Part shown: piece by piece, positions 8,898-17,268 of the stretch | Numbering within the stretch: the first letter of the stretch is position 1 | Layout of the letters: every line of letters begins with the position of its first letter | The notes under the pieces: model-generated | What the model was told of the DNA's origin: nothing | Databases searched by the model: none | Seen by the model: the letters and a program-made list of their open reading frames with translations, nothing else | Program-made: the position numbers and the translations under genes | Assembly (NCBI GenBank): GCA_963709085.1 | Contig: CAVPVB010000007.1 | Span: 2,046,001 to 2,110,000, forward strand | Source: Rhodovastum sp963709085 | GTDB taxonomy: Bacteria > Pseudomonadota > Alphaproteobacteria > Acetobacterales > Acetobacteraceae | Length of the DNA: 64,000 nt | Direction: 5' to 3'

Positions 8898-9786
8898 TCA
8901 GTCCTCCGCGCGCGCCCCCTGCCGCTCCGCCCCCTCGGGCACCGCCTCGCGCGGGTCGGCATCGAAGCGCAGTCGGAAGCTGCCGCTCACGCACAGGAAG
9001 CGCTTTCCCTTCGCCCGGCCAACAAGGGTCAACCCGGCCTGGCGCGCCAGTTGCACCCCCCAGGCGGTGAAGCCGCTGCGGCTGATGAGGATCGGGATTT
9101 CCATCTGCACGCATTTGATGACCATCTCGCTGGTCAGCCGCCCCGTCGTGTAGAACAGTTTTCCGCCCGGCCCGACACCCTGCAGCCGCATCCAGCCGGC
9201 GATCTTGTCGATCGCATTATGGCGGCCGACATCCTCCATATAGACCAGCGGCCGGTCCTGTTCGCACAGCACGCAGCCATGGATGGCGCCGGCGGTCAGG
9301 TACAGGCTGGGCCGGGTGTTGATCTTGCGCGCCAGCGCATACAGCCAGCTCGGTGCGCAGCTCGGCCGCAGGGTCCAGCCGCACCTGCGCGAAGCGCTCC
9401 AGCAGATCGCCGAAGGCGGTGCCCTGGGCGCAGCCGCTGGTCAGGGTCTTCCGCCGCAGCCTGTCTTCGAAATCGGTGCGCGACGGCGTGCGCACGACCA
9501 CCACATCGAGTTCCGCATCGACGTCGATGCGCTCGATCGGGTCGTCGCGGCGCAGCATGCCCTGGTTCAGCAAATAGCCCACGGCCAGGCAGTCCGGGCG
9601 GTCGCCGATCGTCATCATCGTGACGATCTCCTGGCCGTTCAGGAACAGCGTCAGCGGCCGTTCCACCGGCACGCGGGTGGAAACCGTGGCGCCGGTGTGG
9701 TCGATGCCCTCCACCGCCTGGGTCAGCGCCGGGTCGTCCGGGTCGGGGGCGACCACGAACTCCGCGCGAAGCAAGTCGCTAGCCAT
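8898..9786 (-). CDS. fdhD: FdhD, formate dehydrogenase accessory sulfurtransferase (frame break near 9348)
   Basis: FdhD carries sulfur from a cysteine desulfurase to the molybdenum cofactor of formate dehydrogenase. About 295 residues once one extra base near 9348 is removed. The two parts then join as LRTEWLYALARKINTRPSLY, TAGAIHGCVLCEQDRPLVYM and EDVGRHNAIDKIAGW, the last being the most conserved FdhD block. The usual CxxC sulfur-carrier motif is reduced to one Cys (LTSGCAQGTAFGD). The first Cys is the one kept, a variation seen in some homologues. It starts inside the end of moeA (8-base overlap), so the two are co-transcribed and likely serve the same Mo enzyme. Confidence 0.88.
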
Positions 9787-11023
9787 GCAGCAGCCCGAGC
9801 GGAATGCAGGGCGCCGGATCGCCCGGCGCCAGCGCGGTCATCGCCTCCGGCAGTTCCATCAGCGCGTCGCTCCCGGTGAGCGAGGTGAGGATGCCCGCGC
9901 CTTCCTTCGGGTAGCGGCTTGCCGTGCCGTCGGCATCCAACTGCACCCGCACATATTCGCGCCGGCCCGCCTTCTTGCGGTAGGAAAACAAGCTGCGGAC
10001 CAGAAAACGCGGCGGCGGGACATAGACGGAACCGGCCAGCCGGTCGAGCAGCGGGCGGCCGATGGCGGTGAAGGTGACCAGCGCCGCCACCGGGTTGCCG
10101 GGCAGGCCCAGTAGCGGCGTGCCGTCCAGCCCGCCCAGTGCCACCGGGCGGCCCGGCTTGATGGCGACACGCCAGAATTCCAGTTTCCCCACCGCCTCGA
10201 TGGCGGCGCGCACATGGTCTTCCTCGCCGGTCGAGACGCCCCCGGAGGTAATCACCAGATCGGCGTGGCGCGCGGCTCCGCGCAGCGCGTCCCGGGTGGC
10301 CGCCAGCGTGTCGGGCAGGATGCCGCCATCGATGACGCCGGCGCCGAGCCGGCGCAGCAGGGCGGCGAGCATCGGCCGGTTGGCGTCGTACACCTGACCC
10401 GGGCGCAAAGGCGCCGGCGGCGCGGCGATCTCATCGCCGGTGGAAAAAACCACGACCCGAAGCGGCCGGCGCACCTCGACGCGGACAAAACCCAGCGCCG
10501 CGAGCAGGCCGATATCGGGCGGCATCAGCCGCCGGCCGGCGGCGAGCGCCATGGCGCCACGGGCGATATCTTCCCCGACCGGGCGGCGGTTGGCGCCGCG
10601 GCGGATGCCGGGTCGCACGGTTACCTGGCCGGCCTCGATGAGGCAGTCTTCCTGCATCATCACCGTGTCGGCGCCCTCGGGCATGACCGCGCCGGTGAAA
10701 ATGCGCAACGCCTGCCCGCGTGGCAGCCAGCCAACCGGCGCGGCGCCCGCCGCGGCGCGGCCATGCACGGGCAACGTAGTGGGCGCCGCGGATGACAAAT
10801 CGTCGAAATAGACGGCAAAGCCGTCCACCGCCGCATTGTCGGTGGACGGCAGGTCGATCGGCGCCACCGCGTCGTGCGCCAGCACCCGGCCGACCGCTTC
10901 CGCCAGCGCGACCGTTTCCGTGCCCGCCTTTACCGCATGCGCGATGGCGATACGGGCCTGGGCCTCGTGAAGCGGCAGGAGGGCGCCGCCGAAGGCGAAG
11001 CAGTCGTCGCTGAGTTGCGCCAT
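9779..11023 (-). CDS. moeA: Molybdopterin molybdenumtransferase MoeA
   Basis: 414 residues. MoeA inserts molybdate into adenylylated molybdopterin, the last common step of molybdenum-cofactor synthesis. The N-terminal domain shows VAPIDLPSTDNAAVDGFAV. The MoCF-binding domain shows VVFSTGDEI, DANRPMLAALLRR and ITSGGVSTGEEDHV. The conserved LPGNPVAALVTF and a C-terminal beta domain follow. The start at 11023 gives a standard N-terminus (MAQLSDDCFAFGG). A copy of the dispersed palindromic repeat begins 45 bases upstream. fdhD overlaps its 3' end, tying it to formate dehydrogenase maturation. Confidence 0.93.
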   Translation of the reverse strand: MAQLSDDCFAFGGALLPLHEAQARIAIAHAVKAGTETVALAEAVGRVLAHDAVAPIDLPSTDNAAVDGFAVYFDDLSSAAPTTLPVHGRAAAGAAPVGWLPRGQALRIFTGAVMPEGADTVMMQEDCLIEAGQVTVRPGIRRGANRRPVGEDIARGAMALAAGRRLMPPDIGLLAALGFVRVEVRRPLRVVVFSTGDEIAAPPAPLRPGQVYDANRPMLAALLRRLGAGVIDGGILPDTLAATRDALRGAARHADLVITSGGVSTGEEDHVRAAIEAVGKLEFWRVAIKPGRPVALGGLDGTPLLGLPGNPVAALVTFTAIGRPLLDRLAGSVYVPPPRFLVRSLFSYRKKAGRREYVRVQLDADGTASRYPKEGAGILTSLTGSDALMELPEAMTALAPGDPAPCIPLGLLHG

Positions 11024-11068
11024 GGGGAAGTATTCGGGCTGGATTGCTCCGAGATAGTCAAGCTAGCA

Positions 11069-11126
11069 AAGGAAGGCCAGGGGCTCTGCCCCTGGACCCC
11101 GCCAAGGGCCGAGAGGCCCCTGGACC
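11069..11126. repeat. Dispersed palindromic repeat, copy 2 (split by the ISAs1 element)
   Basis: The head AAGGAAGGCC, the hairpin CCAGGGGCTCTGCCCCTGG and part of a second hairpin (AAGGGCCGAGAGGCCC) lie here. The tail CCCCATACCTTTAAGG resumes after the insertion sequence at 12440-12455. Joined, the copy would fill the gap between the small lipoprotein gene and moeA. Confidence 0.85.
11117..11126. repeat. Target-site duplication, left copy
   Basis: CCCCTGGACC directly precedes the left terminal repeat and is repeated exactly at 12432-12441 after the right terminal repeat. A 10-bp duplication fits the ISAs1 family and marks the element's exact borders. Confidence 0.9.
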
Positions 11127-12431
11127 CAGGGCCGTCCGATTCTCTGAAACAGCAGTAACTGACAGGGGGAAGTGATTCTCGGCCTGGAGCCGCAAGGCGC
11201 TGGATTTCGGGGGTGTGGTGGAGTACCACGGCTTCAACCAAATATGAGATTACGGTCGTGTCAGTCACGCTCCTGGATGTGCTTGTGGATGTTCCTGACC
11301 CGCGCCGGGTCGAGGGAAGGCGGCATCCTTTGCCGCAGGTTTTACTCTTCTGTATTCTGGCTAACTTGTGCGGGGCGCATAGCTATAAGCGCATGGCGGC
11401 GTTCATCCGCAGGCATTTCAAGCTGCTGAAGAGGCACTTTCCCTGCGACATGAAGAAGCCGATCGGCAAGAGCCAGTTACGCGACCTGCTCGCCAGCCTC
11501 TGCCCGGAGGGCTTTGAATCCGCGTTCCGCATCCATGCGGCGGCACTCGAAGCGGACGCTCTCGCGGGCAAGGGGATTGACGAAAAGACAGCGGCCGTCG
11601 ACGGCAAGACGATGAAGGGCAGCGCCGACATGGCTACCAATCAGCGGATGAAGCAAATCCTGAGCGTGTTCGGCACGGTCGGACGTGTCATCCTCGCGCA
11701 CGTCGAAATCGATCAGAAGACCAACGAGATACCTGCGGCGCAGGAACTTATCCTGGCGCTTGGCCTCAAGGACAGGCTCTACACCTTCGACGCGATGCAC
11801 TGCCAGGTGAAGACCTTCGAGGCGGCGATCGCCGTCGGCAGCAATGTTCTGGTGCAGGTCAAGGACAACCAGGAGGGACTGGTTGACGCGGTTGAGATGA
11901 TGGCGGTCACGAACTCGCCAGTTCAGATCTGCGAAACTACCGACAAGATAGAGCGCGGTAGGAAGGAGACGCGGCGCGTGGAGATGTTCGAAGCTGGGCC
12001 GCGGCTCGGCCTGGAGAGGTGGAAGCCATATGCGCGCGTGGCGCTTCGCGTCACCCGCACCGTATGCACGCGGGTGCCCGGCTCCTGGTGGCGCTGGGAA
12101 ACCACTGTCGAAATCTCGTGGTACATCACCAACCGCGTTGGTCGGCGGGTCACCTACTATGCCAAGGCCATACGCGATCACTGGGGCATAGAGAACCGCA
12201 ACCACCGCGTTCGCGACGGTTCCCTAGGCGAGGACGCCAGCAAGATCCGCGTCAACCCAGGTATCGTCGCGCGCCTGAAGAGCTTTGCTCTCAACCTCGG
12301 GCGTGCCAACGGCATCGACAACATCCAGCACGGCTTCTGGCTCAACCTACAGGACGTTGCCTCCGTATGCGTCATGAAGGGCGTGTGAGTAATCACGAAT
12401 ATGGTATCGTACAGAGAACCGGATGGCCCTG
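11127..12431 (+). mobile_element. Complete ISAs1-family insertion sequence (1305 bp)
   Basis: Terminal inverted repeats are cagggccgtccgattctctg (11127-11146) and the complement of 12412-12431, matching at 18 of 20 positions. Both are flanked by the exact 10-bp duplication CCCCTGGACC. One intact transposase gene fills the interior. The element interrupts a dispersed palindromic repeat and not a gene. Intact ends, frame and target duplication indicate a recent insertion. Confidence 0.93.
11213..12388 (+). CDS. ISAs1-family DDE transposase
   Basis: 391 residues from ATG 11213; GTG 11258 (giving VSVTLLDVLVDVPDPRR) is the more family-like start. Recognisable blocks are DPRRVEGRRHPLPQVLLFCI at the N-terminus, AAVDGKTMKGS (first catalytic Asp), NEIPAAQELILALGLKDRLY then TFDAMHCQ (second Asp), and the C-terminal YAKAIRDHWGIENRNHRVRD (Glu). 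These are the hallmarks of the ISAs1/H-repeat transposase family. No stop or frame break is present, so the element is probably active. Confidence 0.93.
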   Translation: MWWSTTASTKYEITVVSVTLLDVLVDVPDPRRVEGRRHPLPQVLLFCILANLCGAHSYKRMAAFIRRHFKLLKRHFPCDMKKPIGKSQLRDLLASLCPEGFESAFRIHAAALEADALAGKGIDEKTAAVDGKTMKGSADMATNQRMKQILSVFGTVGRVILAHVEIDQKTNEIPAAQELILALGLKDRLYTFDAMHCQVKTFEAAIAVGSNVLVQVKDNQEGLVDAVEMMAVTNSPVQICETTDKIERGRKETRRVEMFEAGPRLGLERWKPYARVALRVTRTVCTRVPGSWWRWETTVEISWYITNRVGRRVTYYAKAIRDHWGIENRNHRVRDGSLGEDASKIRVNPGIVARLKSFALNLGRANGIDNIQHGFWLNLQDVASVCVMKGV

Positions 12432-12441
12432 CCCCTGGACC
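12432..12441. repeat. Target-site duplication, right copy
   Basis: An exact copy of CCCCTGGACC abuts the right terminal repeat, followed by the repeat tail ending near 12455. Confidence 0.9.
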
Positions 12442-12456
12442 CCATACCTTTAAGGT

Positions 12457-12621
12457 TCACCCATCAATCGCATCCGCGCAGGCATCCGTCGGCGTCGCCG
12501 CCGCATGGCCGACCAGCGGCACGATCTTCAGCACCGCCGAGCCCACCCGGCACGGCGCCGCCGCCAGCCCGCAGCCCGACAGCGCCAGCAACGCCGCCAG
12601 CAGACATGCACCCCGTCTCAT
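12457..12621 (-). CDS. Small lipoprotein
   Basis: A 54-residue protein beginning MRRGACLLAALLALSGCGLA. It has a lipoprotein signal peptide with the lipobox LSGC, so Cys17 would be lipidated and the protein membrane-anchored. The mature part is short, alanine-rich and contains two further cysteines (APCRVGSAVLKIVPLVG, then TPTDACADAIDG). The ATG overlaps the stop of the ABC-F gene (ATGA at 12618-12621), so the two are translationally coupled. The function is not recognised. The stop lies two bases from the end of a dispersed repeat. Confidence 0.75.
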   Translation of the reverse strand: MRRGACLLAALLALSGCGLAAAPCRVGSAVLKIVPLVGHAAATPTDACADAIDG

Positions 12622-14426
12622 CGTCCCTCCACTTCCTCGCGCAGCAATTCCAGTTCCAGCCAGCGTTCCTCGGCCGCCGCAAGCTCCGCCGCGGCTTTCT
12701 CCAGCTGCGCAGAGGCGCGGGCGAAACCGGCCGCATCGCGGGCATAGAGGTCGGGATCGGTCAGCACGGCCTGCAACTTCGCCATCTCGTCCTGCAGCAC
12801 CTCGATCCGGCCGGGCAGCGCCGCCAGCGCGTGCTTGTCCTTGAAGGTGAGTTTGCGCGGCGCGGTGGCGGCGGTTTCCCGCGTGACCGCCGGTCTTTCG
12901 CGCGGCGGCGCCGGCGCCGCCGCGGGCGCCCCCATGATCCGGCCGCCCTGCGCGAGCATGTCGGAGAACCCGCCCGCATAATCCACCCAGCGCCCGTCGC
13001 CTTCGGCGTTCACCACCGAACTCGCCACCCGGTCGAGGAAATCACGGTCGTGGCTGACCAGCAGCACCGTGCCGGGATAGTCGGTCAGCAACTCCTGCAG
13101 CAGGTCGAGCGTCTCGAGGTCCAGATCGTTGGTCGGCTCGTCGAGCACGAGCAGGTTGGAGGGCCGGGCCAGCGCCACCGCCAGCGCCAGCCGGCCGCGC
13201 TCGCCGCCCGAAAGCGTGCCCACCGGGGTGCGCGCCTGGGCCGGGCTGAACAGGAAGTCCTTCATGTAACCCATGACGTGCCGGGCCTGGCCGTTCACCA
13301 CCACCGTCTCGCCGTGCCCGCCGGTGAGCGTGTCGGCCAGCGTCGCCGCCGGATCGAGGCTTTCCCGGCGCTGGTCCAGCGTCATCATCTGCAGGGCGCT
13401 GCCCAGCTTCACCGTGCCTGCGTCGGGCGCCAGCCGGCCGGTGAGCAGGTTCAGCAGCGTGGTCTTGCCGGCGCCGTTCGGCCCGATCAGGGCGACCCGG
13501 TCACCGCGCAGGATTTTCGTGGTCAGCCCGCGCACGATGGTTCGTTCGCCGAAGCTTTTCGCCAGATCGGTCGCCTCGATGACGATGCGCCCGGAGATTT
13601 CGCCGTCGGCCGCCTCCAGCTTCGCGGTGCCGAGCGGACCCTGCGCCGCCCGGTGCTGGGCGCGCAGCGCGTGCAGATTGCCCAGCCGGCGCACATTGCG
13701 CTTGCGCCGGGCGGTGACGCCGTAGCGCAGCCAGTGCTCCTCGGCGGCGATTTTGCGGGCGAGCTTGTGGTGGTCGCGTTCCTCCTGCTCCAGCACTTCG
13801 TCGCGCCAGGCTTCGAATTCGGCGAAGCCGCGCTCCATGCGGCGGGTGGCGCCGCGGTCGAGCCACACCACCGCGCGGCCGAGCCGCTCCAGCAGGCGGC
13901 GGTCATGGCTGATTACCACCAGCGCCGCGCGCAGGCTGGCCAGCTCCGCCTCCAGCCAGGCGATGGCGGGCAGGTCGAGATGGTTGGTCGGCTCGTCGAG
14001 CAACAGAATGTCCGGCGCCGGCGCCAGCACCCGCGCCAGCGCCGCCCGCCGCGCCTCGCCGCCGGAGAGCCGGGCGGGCTCCTCCTGGCCGGTCAGGCCC
14101 AGCCCCTCCAGCAAGGCGCGGGCGCGGTAATGATCGTCGCCCGGGCCGAGTCCGGCGGCGACATAGGCCTCGGTGCTGGCGAAGCCGGACAAATCGGGCT
14201 CCTGCGGCAGGTAGCGCACCGTGGTGCCGGGCTGCAGGAAACGGGTGCCCGAATCGAGCGTCTGTTGCCCGGCGGCGATGCGCAGCAGGGTGGACTTGCC
14301 GGAGCCGTTGCGCCCGACCAGGCACAGCCGCTCGCCGGGGGCGACCGACAATTCGGCGGAGTGGAGCAACGGGGTCGCGCCGAGGGTCAGCGACACGTCC
14401 TGGAGGAGCAGCAGGGGAGGGGCCAT
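12618..14426 (-). CDS. ABC-F family ATPase (Uup-like)
   Basis: 602 residues with two ABC ATPase domains and no membrane segment. The first has Walker A GRNGSGKST, signature LSGGEARRAALAR and Walker B DILLLDEPTNHLDLP. The second has GPNGAGKTT, LSGGERGRLALAVALAR and LLVLDEPTNDLDLE. A helical interdomain linker (HHKLARKIAAEEHWLRYG) and a C-terminal coiled coil (from about residue 530) follow, the layout of Uup/EttA-type ribosome- or DNA-associated ABC-F proteins. The C-terminal coiled coil favours Uup. The start at 14426 is chosen because translation upstream of it is not family-like and GGAGG-type purines precede it. It is coupled to the small lipoprotein gene downstream. Confidence 0.92.
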   Translation of the reverse strand: MAPPLLLLQDVSLTLGATPLLHSAELSVAPGERLCLVGRNGSGKSTLLRIAAGQQTLDSGTRFLQPGTTVRYLPQEPDLSGFASTEAYVAAGLGPGDDHYRARALLEGLGLTGQEEPARLSGGEARRAALARVLAPAPDILLLDEPTNHLDLPAIAWLEAELASLRAALVVISHDRRLLERLGRAVVWLDRGATRRMERGFAEFEAWRDEVLEQEERDHHKLARKIAAEEHWLRYGVTARRKRNVRRLGNLHALRAQHRAAQGPLGTAKLEAADGEISGRIVIEATDLAKSFGERTIVRGLTTKILRGDRVALIGPNGAGKTTLLNLLTGRLAPDAGTVKLGSALQMMTLDQRRESLDPAATLADTLTGGHGETVVVNGQARHVMGYMKDFLFSPAQARTPVGTLSGGERGRLALAVALARPSNLLVLDEPTNDLDLETLDLLQELLTDYPGTVLLVSHDRDFLDRVASSVVNAEGDGRWVDYAGGFSDMLAQGGRIMGAPAAAPAPPRERPAVTRETAATAPRKLTFKDKHALAALPGRIEVLQDEMAKLQAVLTDPDLYARDAAGFARASAQLEKAAAELAAAEERWLELELLREEVEGR

Positions 14427-14517
14427 GGCAGTCCTTCTAGCATGCGCCGGCCACCGGCGTCCCGCCGCCGTGTTCCGGCGCCAGGGCAACCGTGCGAAGG
14501 AAGTGCGTGACAAAGCA

Positions 14518-14535
14518 TCAAAGACCGGTCTTTGA
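14518..14535. promoter_or_regulatory. 18-bp perfect palindrome between divergent genes
   Basis: TCAAAGACCGGTCTTTGA is perfectly self-complementary. It lies 92 bases from the ABC-F ATG and 55 bases from the monooxygenase ATG, the place and form of a TetR- or MarR-type operator. A second small palindrome (ATGATCAT) lies a few bases downstream. No candidate regulator is encoded beside it. Confidence 0.6.
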
Positions 14536-14589
14536 CTCCACATGATCATTATGGGTACTCGGCCGCATGATTCCCGCCCTTCCCGAACG

Positions 14590-15792
14590 ATGTCCGGCGC
14601 TGCCCGCGTTCTGATCGCCGGCGCCGGCCCGGTCGGGTTGGCCGCGGCCTTGCGGCTGGCCCAGCTCGGCGTGCCGGTCACCGTGCTGGAAAGGCGGATG
14701 CTGCTCGGCCGGGTGCAGCGTGCCTCCGCCTGGCTGCCGCCGACGCTGGAGGTGTTCGAACAACTCGGCATCCTGGACGGCATGCTGCGCACCGGCTTGC
14801 CGGTGCGCCGGATCGCCTTTCTGCGCGTCGGCGCGGCGACGCCGCTGGCCACGTTCGATTTCAGCCTGCTCGCCGGCGAGACCCGCTTCCCGTTCCGCCT
14901 GCATCTCGACCAGGGATCGGTCGCCGCCGCCATGGCCGCGCGCCTGACCGCCTACCCGCATGTGCGCCTTGCCTTCGACGCCGAGGTGGTGCGGATCGAT
15001 CAGGACGCCCGGGGGGTCGCGGTGCGGGTGCGCTCGGCGCTCGGCGACCGGGTGGAGCGCGGCGCCTATCTGCTGGCCGCCGACGGAATGAACAGCGCCG
15101 TGCGGGCCTGCCTGGGCATCGCGTTCGACGGCGTGGCGGTGGCCGCACGACTGCTGCAGGTTCTGACCCCGGCCGATTTGCGCGAACTGGTGCCCGGCGC
15201 GACCGGCGCCACCTGGGTCCATGCGCCGGGCGGCTGGTGCGGCCTGCTATGCATGCCGGATGTATGGCAGATCGCCATGCCGCTGCCCGATGACGAGAGC
15301 GACGAAGCGGCATTGGCCGAACCCGCCCTGCGCGCCCGCCTGTCCCGCCTGCTGCCCGTCGGCGCCGCGGTGCTGCCGCTGGTGGCCCGCGCGGTGCAGC
15401 CGGTGCGCCGCCAGGTCGCCGGAACCTACGCCGCCGGCCGGGTGCTGCTGGCCGGCGATGCCGCCCATCTGGTGCAGACCCGCTCCGGGCTGAACATGAA
15501 TTGCGGCCTGCACGATGCCATGGCCGCCGCCGAGGCGCTGGCCGCCGCCCTGCACCATCCGGACAGCGCGGAGGCGGCGCTCGATCAGTATGCGCGCGAG
15601 CGGCGCGTGGTCGCCACCGGCCAGTTACTGCCCTACGCCGACCGGGCCACCCCGGGCGACGAGGCCTGGGCCGCCGGCCTGGCCGAAGCCGCTGCCGACG
15701 GGGCGCGGGCGCGGGCCTGGCTGCGTTCGGCCAGCATGCTGGATATGCCGGGGTTTCGCGCCCCCGTCGCGGCACCCGGCCTGCCGGCGTAA
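14590..15792 (+). CDS. FAD-dependent aromatic hydroxylase / monooxygenase
   Basis: A 400-residue flavoprotein of the p-hydroxybenzoate hydroxylase/UbiH class. It has the dinucleotide fold VLIAGAGPVGLAAALRLAQL at the N-terminus, the second FAD contact GRVLLAGDAAHLVQTRSGLN (GD motif) and the intervening DG-type segment LLAADGMNSAVRACLGI. Such enzymes use NAD(P)H and O2 to hydroxylate aromatic or quinone substrates; the substrate here is unknown. The start MSGAARVLIAG (14590) is preferred; an ATG at 14542 adds 16 unlike residues. The palindrome upstream suggests inducible control. Confidence 0.85.
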   Translation: MSGAARVLIAGAGPVGLAAALRLAQLGVPVTVLERRMLLGRVQRASAWLPPTLEVFEQLGILDGMLRTGLPVRRIAFLRVGAATPLATFDFSLLAGETRFPFRLHLDQGSVAAAMAARLTAYPHVRLAFDAEVVRIDQDARGVAVRVRSALGDRVERGAYLLAADGMNSAVRACLGIAFDGVAVAARLLQVLTPADLRELVPGATGATWVHAPGGWCGLLCMPDVWQIAMPLPDDESDEAALAEPALRARLSRLLPVGAAVLPLVARAVQPVRRQVAGTYAAGRVLLAGDAAHLVQTRSGLNMNCGLHDAMAAAEALAAALHHPDSAEAALDQYARERRVVATGQLLPYADRATPGDEAWAAGLAEAAADGARARAWLRSASMLDMPGFRAPVAAPGLPA

Positions 15793-15985
15793 GCTGCAGC
15801 ATTTTGATCGGCGGACCCCTTGTCGCAAGCCTGGGGCAGGGGCCATATCCTTAACCCGTGTAATGAATTTCCGGGAAATGCCGGCGGATTTCGTGACCGG
15901 TGATTAGTATCCGGCGACACGAATATTGCAAGCGGCTCGACCGGGGGTGCGTTTGTCTCGTGCTTCGGGAAGGGGGGGTGATGCC

Positions 15986-16171
15986 ATGAATGGGTTCCGC
16001 CAATTCAGGTCGCTGGCGCGCCATCCGACCGGTCTCCGGCCGGGGACGCGCAATACCCTGATCGTGGTCGGGGTCTTCCTGGCCGGCTTCGCCCTGATCG
16101 TTGGGCTTGGCGATTTCATCGGATCGCCGACCGATCGCGGCCTGGCCGAGGCCCTGGCGATCGGCGGCTGA
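15986..16171 (+). CDS. Small single-span membrane protein
   Basis: 61 residues: a basic N-terminal segment (MNGFRQFRSLARHPTGLRPG), one hydrophobic helix (NTLIVVGVFLAGFALIVGLG) and a short tail. The start at 15986 follows AGGGGGGG at suitable spacing. No family is recognised. The 3' end overlaps the convergent transglutaminase-like gene by 56 bases. The gap before it (15793-15985) holds nothing recognisable. Confidence 0.5.
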   Translation: MNGFRQFRSLARHPTGLRPGTRNTLIVVGVFLAGFALIVGLGDFIGSPTDRGLAEALAIGG

Positions 16172-17006
16172 CACCCGGTGGGCGGTGGCTCACGCCGAAT
16201 TCGGCGATCTCGTCGGTCCAGATGGTGAAATTCTGCAGCGTGTTCGGCCCGAATGACGTGCTGATCGCCACATCCACCGCGTCGCGGCCGCGCGCCAGCA
16301 GCACCCGCCCGATCCGCGGAATGTTGTTGCGGGCATCGAAGGTGTGCCACTGGCCGCCGAGATAGGCCTCGAACCAGCCGGCGAAATCCATCACCCCATG
16401 CGGCGGCGGCACGCCGATATCGCCCAGATAGCCGGTGCAGTAGCGTGCCGGTATGTTCATGCACCGGCAAAACGCGATCGCCAGATGGGCGAAATCGCGG
16501 CACACGCCGACACCCTCGCGATAGGTCTCCGACGCGGTGCGGGTGGGGCGCGCCTGCATGTAATCGAAACGGATATGCTTGTGCACGAAATCGCAGATCG
16601 CCTGCACCCGTCCCCAGCCCAGCGGCGCGTTGCCGAATAGCTGCCAGGCGGTCTCGGTGAGCAGTTCCGTATCGCAGTAGCGGCTGGCCAGCAGGAACAC
16701 CAGCGTCTCCTCCGGCAGGTCCTGCACCGGATGCTGCGGCGCATCGGCAACGAGCACATCCGGCAATCCGCTGTCGCGCACGATCGCATTGGTGCTGATG
16801 CGCGTCAGTCCGGCCGGCGCCACGATCCGGCTGACCCAGTTGCCGAAGCCGTCGCGATAGGCGGTCAGCGGCAGCCTCGGGCTGATGATCAGATGATCGG
16901 GCAACTCAATGTCGGAGGCGCGACTATAGTGGATGTTCAACATCAGCAGCATGGGCGTTGGCTGCGGGCAGTCGTAGACGAGTTGGCAGCCGACCTTGAT
17001 GCGCAT
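16116..17006 (-). CDS. Transglutaminase-like cysteine protein
   Basis: 296 residues, soluble, without a signal peptide. The transglutaminase-like core shows the nucleophile block GVGVCRDFAHLAIAFCRCMN, then ARYCTGYLGDIGVPPP, MDFAGWFEAYLGG and WHTFDARNNIPRIGRVLLA. Cys and Asp of the usual Cys-His-Asp triad are visible, but the position that normally holds His reads FAGWFEAY, without His. Activity, if any, must use another base. The start at 17006 (MRIKVGCQLVYDCPQPTPML) matches the bacterial transglutaminase N-terminal domain; upstream translation is not family-like. It is a separate locus from the two transglutaminases near 34 and 40 kb. It may be a peptidase or amide-modifying enzyme. Confidence 0.85.
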   Translation of the reverse strand: MRIKVGCQLVYDCPQPTPMLLMLNIHYSRASDIELPDHLIISPRLPLTAYRDGFGNWVSRIVAPAGLTRISTNAIVRDSGLPDVLVADAPQHPVQDLPEETLVFLLASRYCDTELLTETAWQLFGNAPLGWGRVQAICDFVHKHIRFDYMQARPTRTASETYREGVGVCRDFAHLAIAFCRCMNIPARYCTGYLGDIGVPPPHGVMDFAGWFEAYLGGQWHTFDARNNIPRIGRVLLARGRDAVDVAISTSFGPNTLQNFTIWTDEIAEFGVSHRPPGVSRRSPGPRPGRDRSAIR

Positions 17007-17268
17007 GTATCGCTTTTCCCCTGGTTGCTGAAGTGCCGGCAGCCATACGCGCCACCGGCAGCCTTGTCGAACCACGGGTGGATCAGGCCGAGGCCCGGGC
17101 CGCGCACATTGCGGTGTACCCGGCTCTCCCTCCGGCACCTGCCGCCGGGCCATGCCACGGCCCGCCCGAAGCAATTCAACGCTTTCCTGTGAGGCGGCCC
17201 GTGTGCTCCTATTCAGCAAGCGGCGGTCGCGCGGCCGTGGGCGAGGGACCCGGAGGGGGGAGCCACCG

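Noticed and set aside
11477..12205. Long open frame antisense to the ISAs1 transposase
   Set aside because: It is a shadow of the transposase gene in GC-rich DNA. Its translation has no domain-like pattern and the plus-strand product is clearly recognised.
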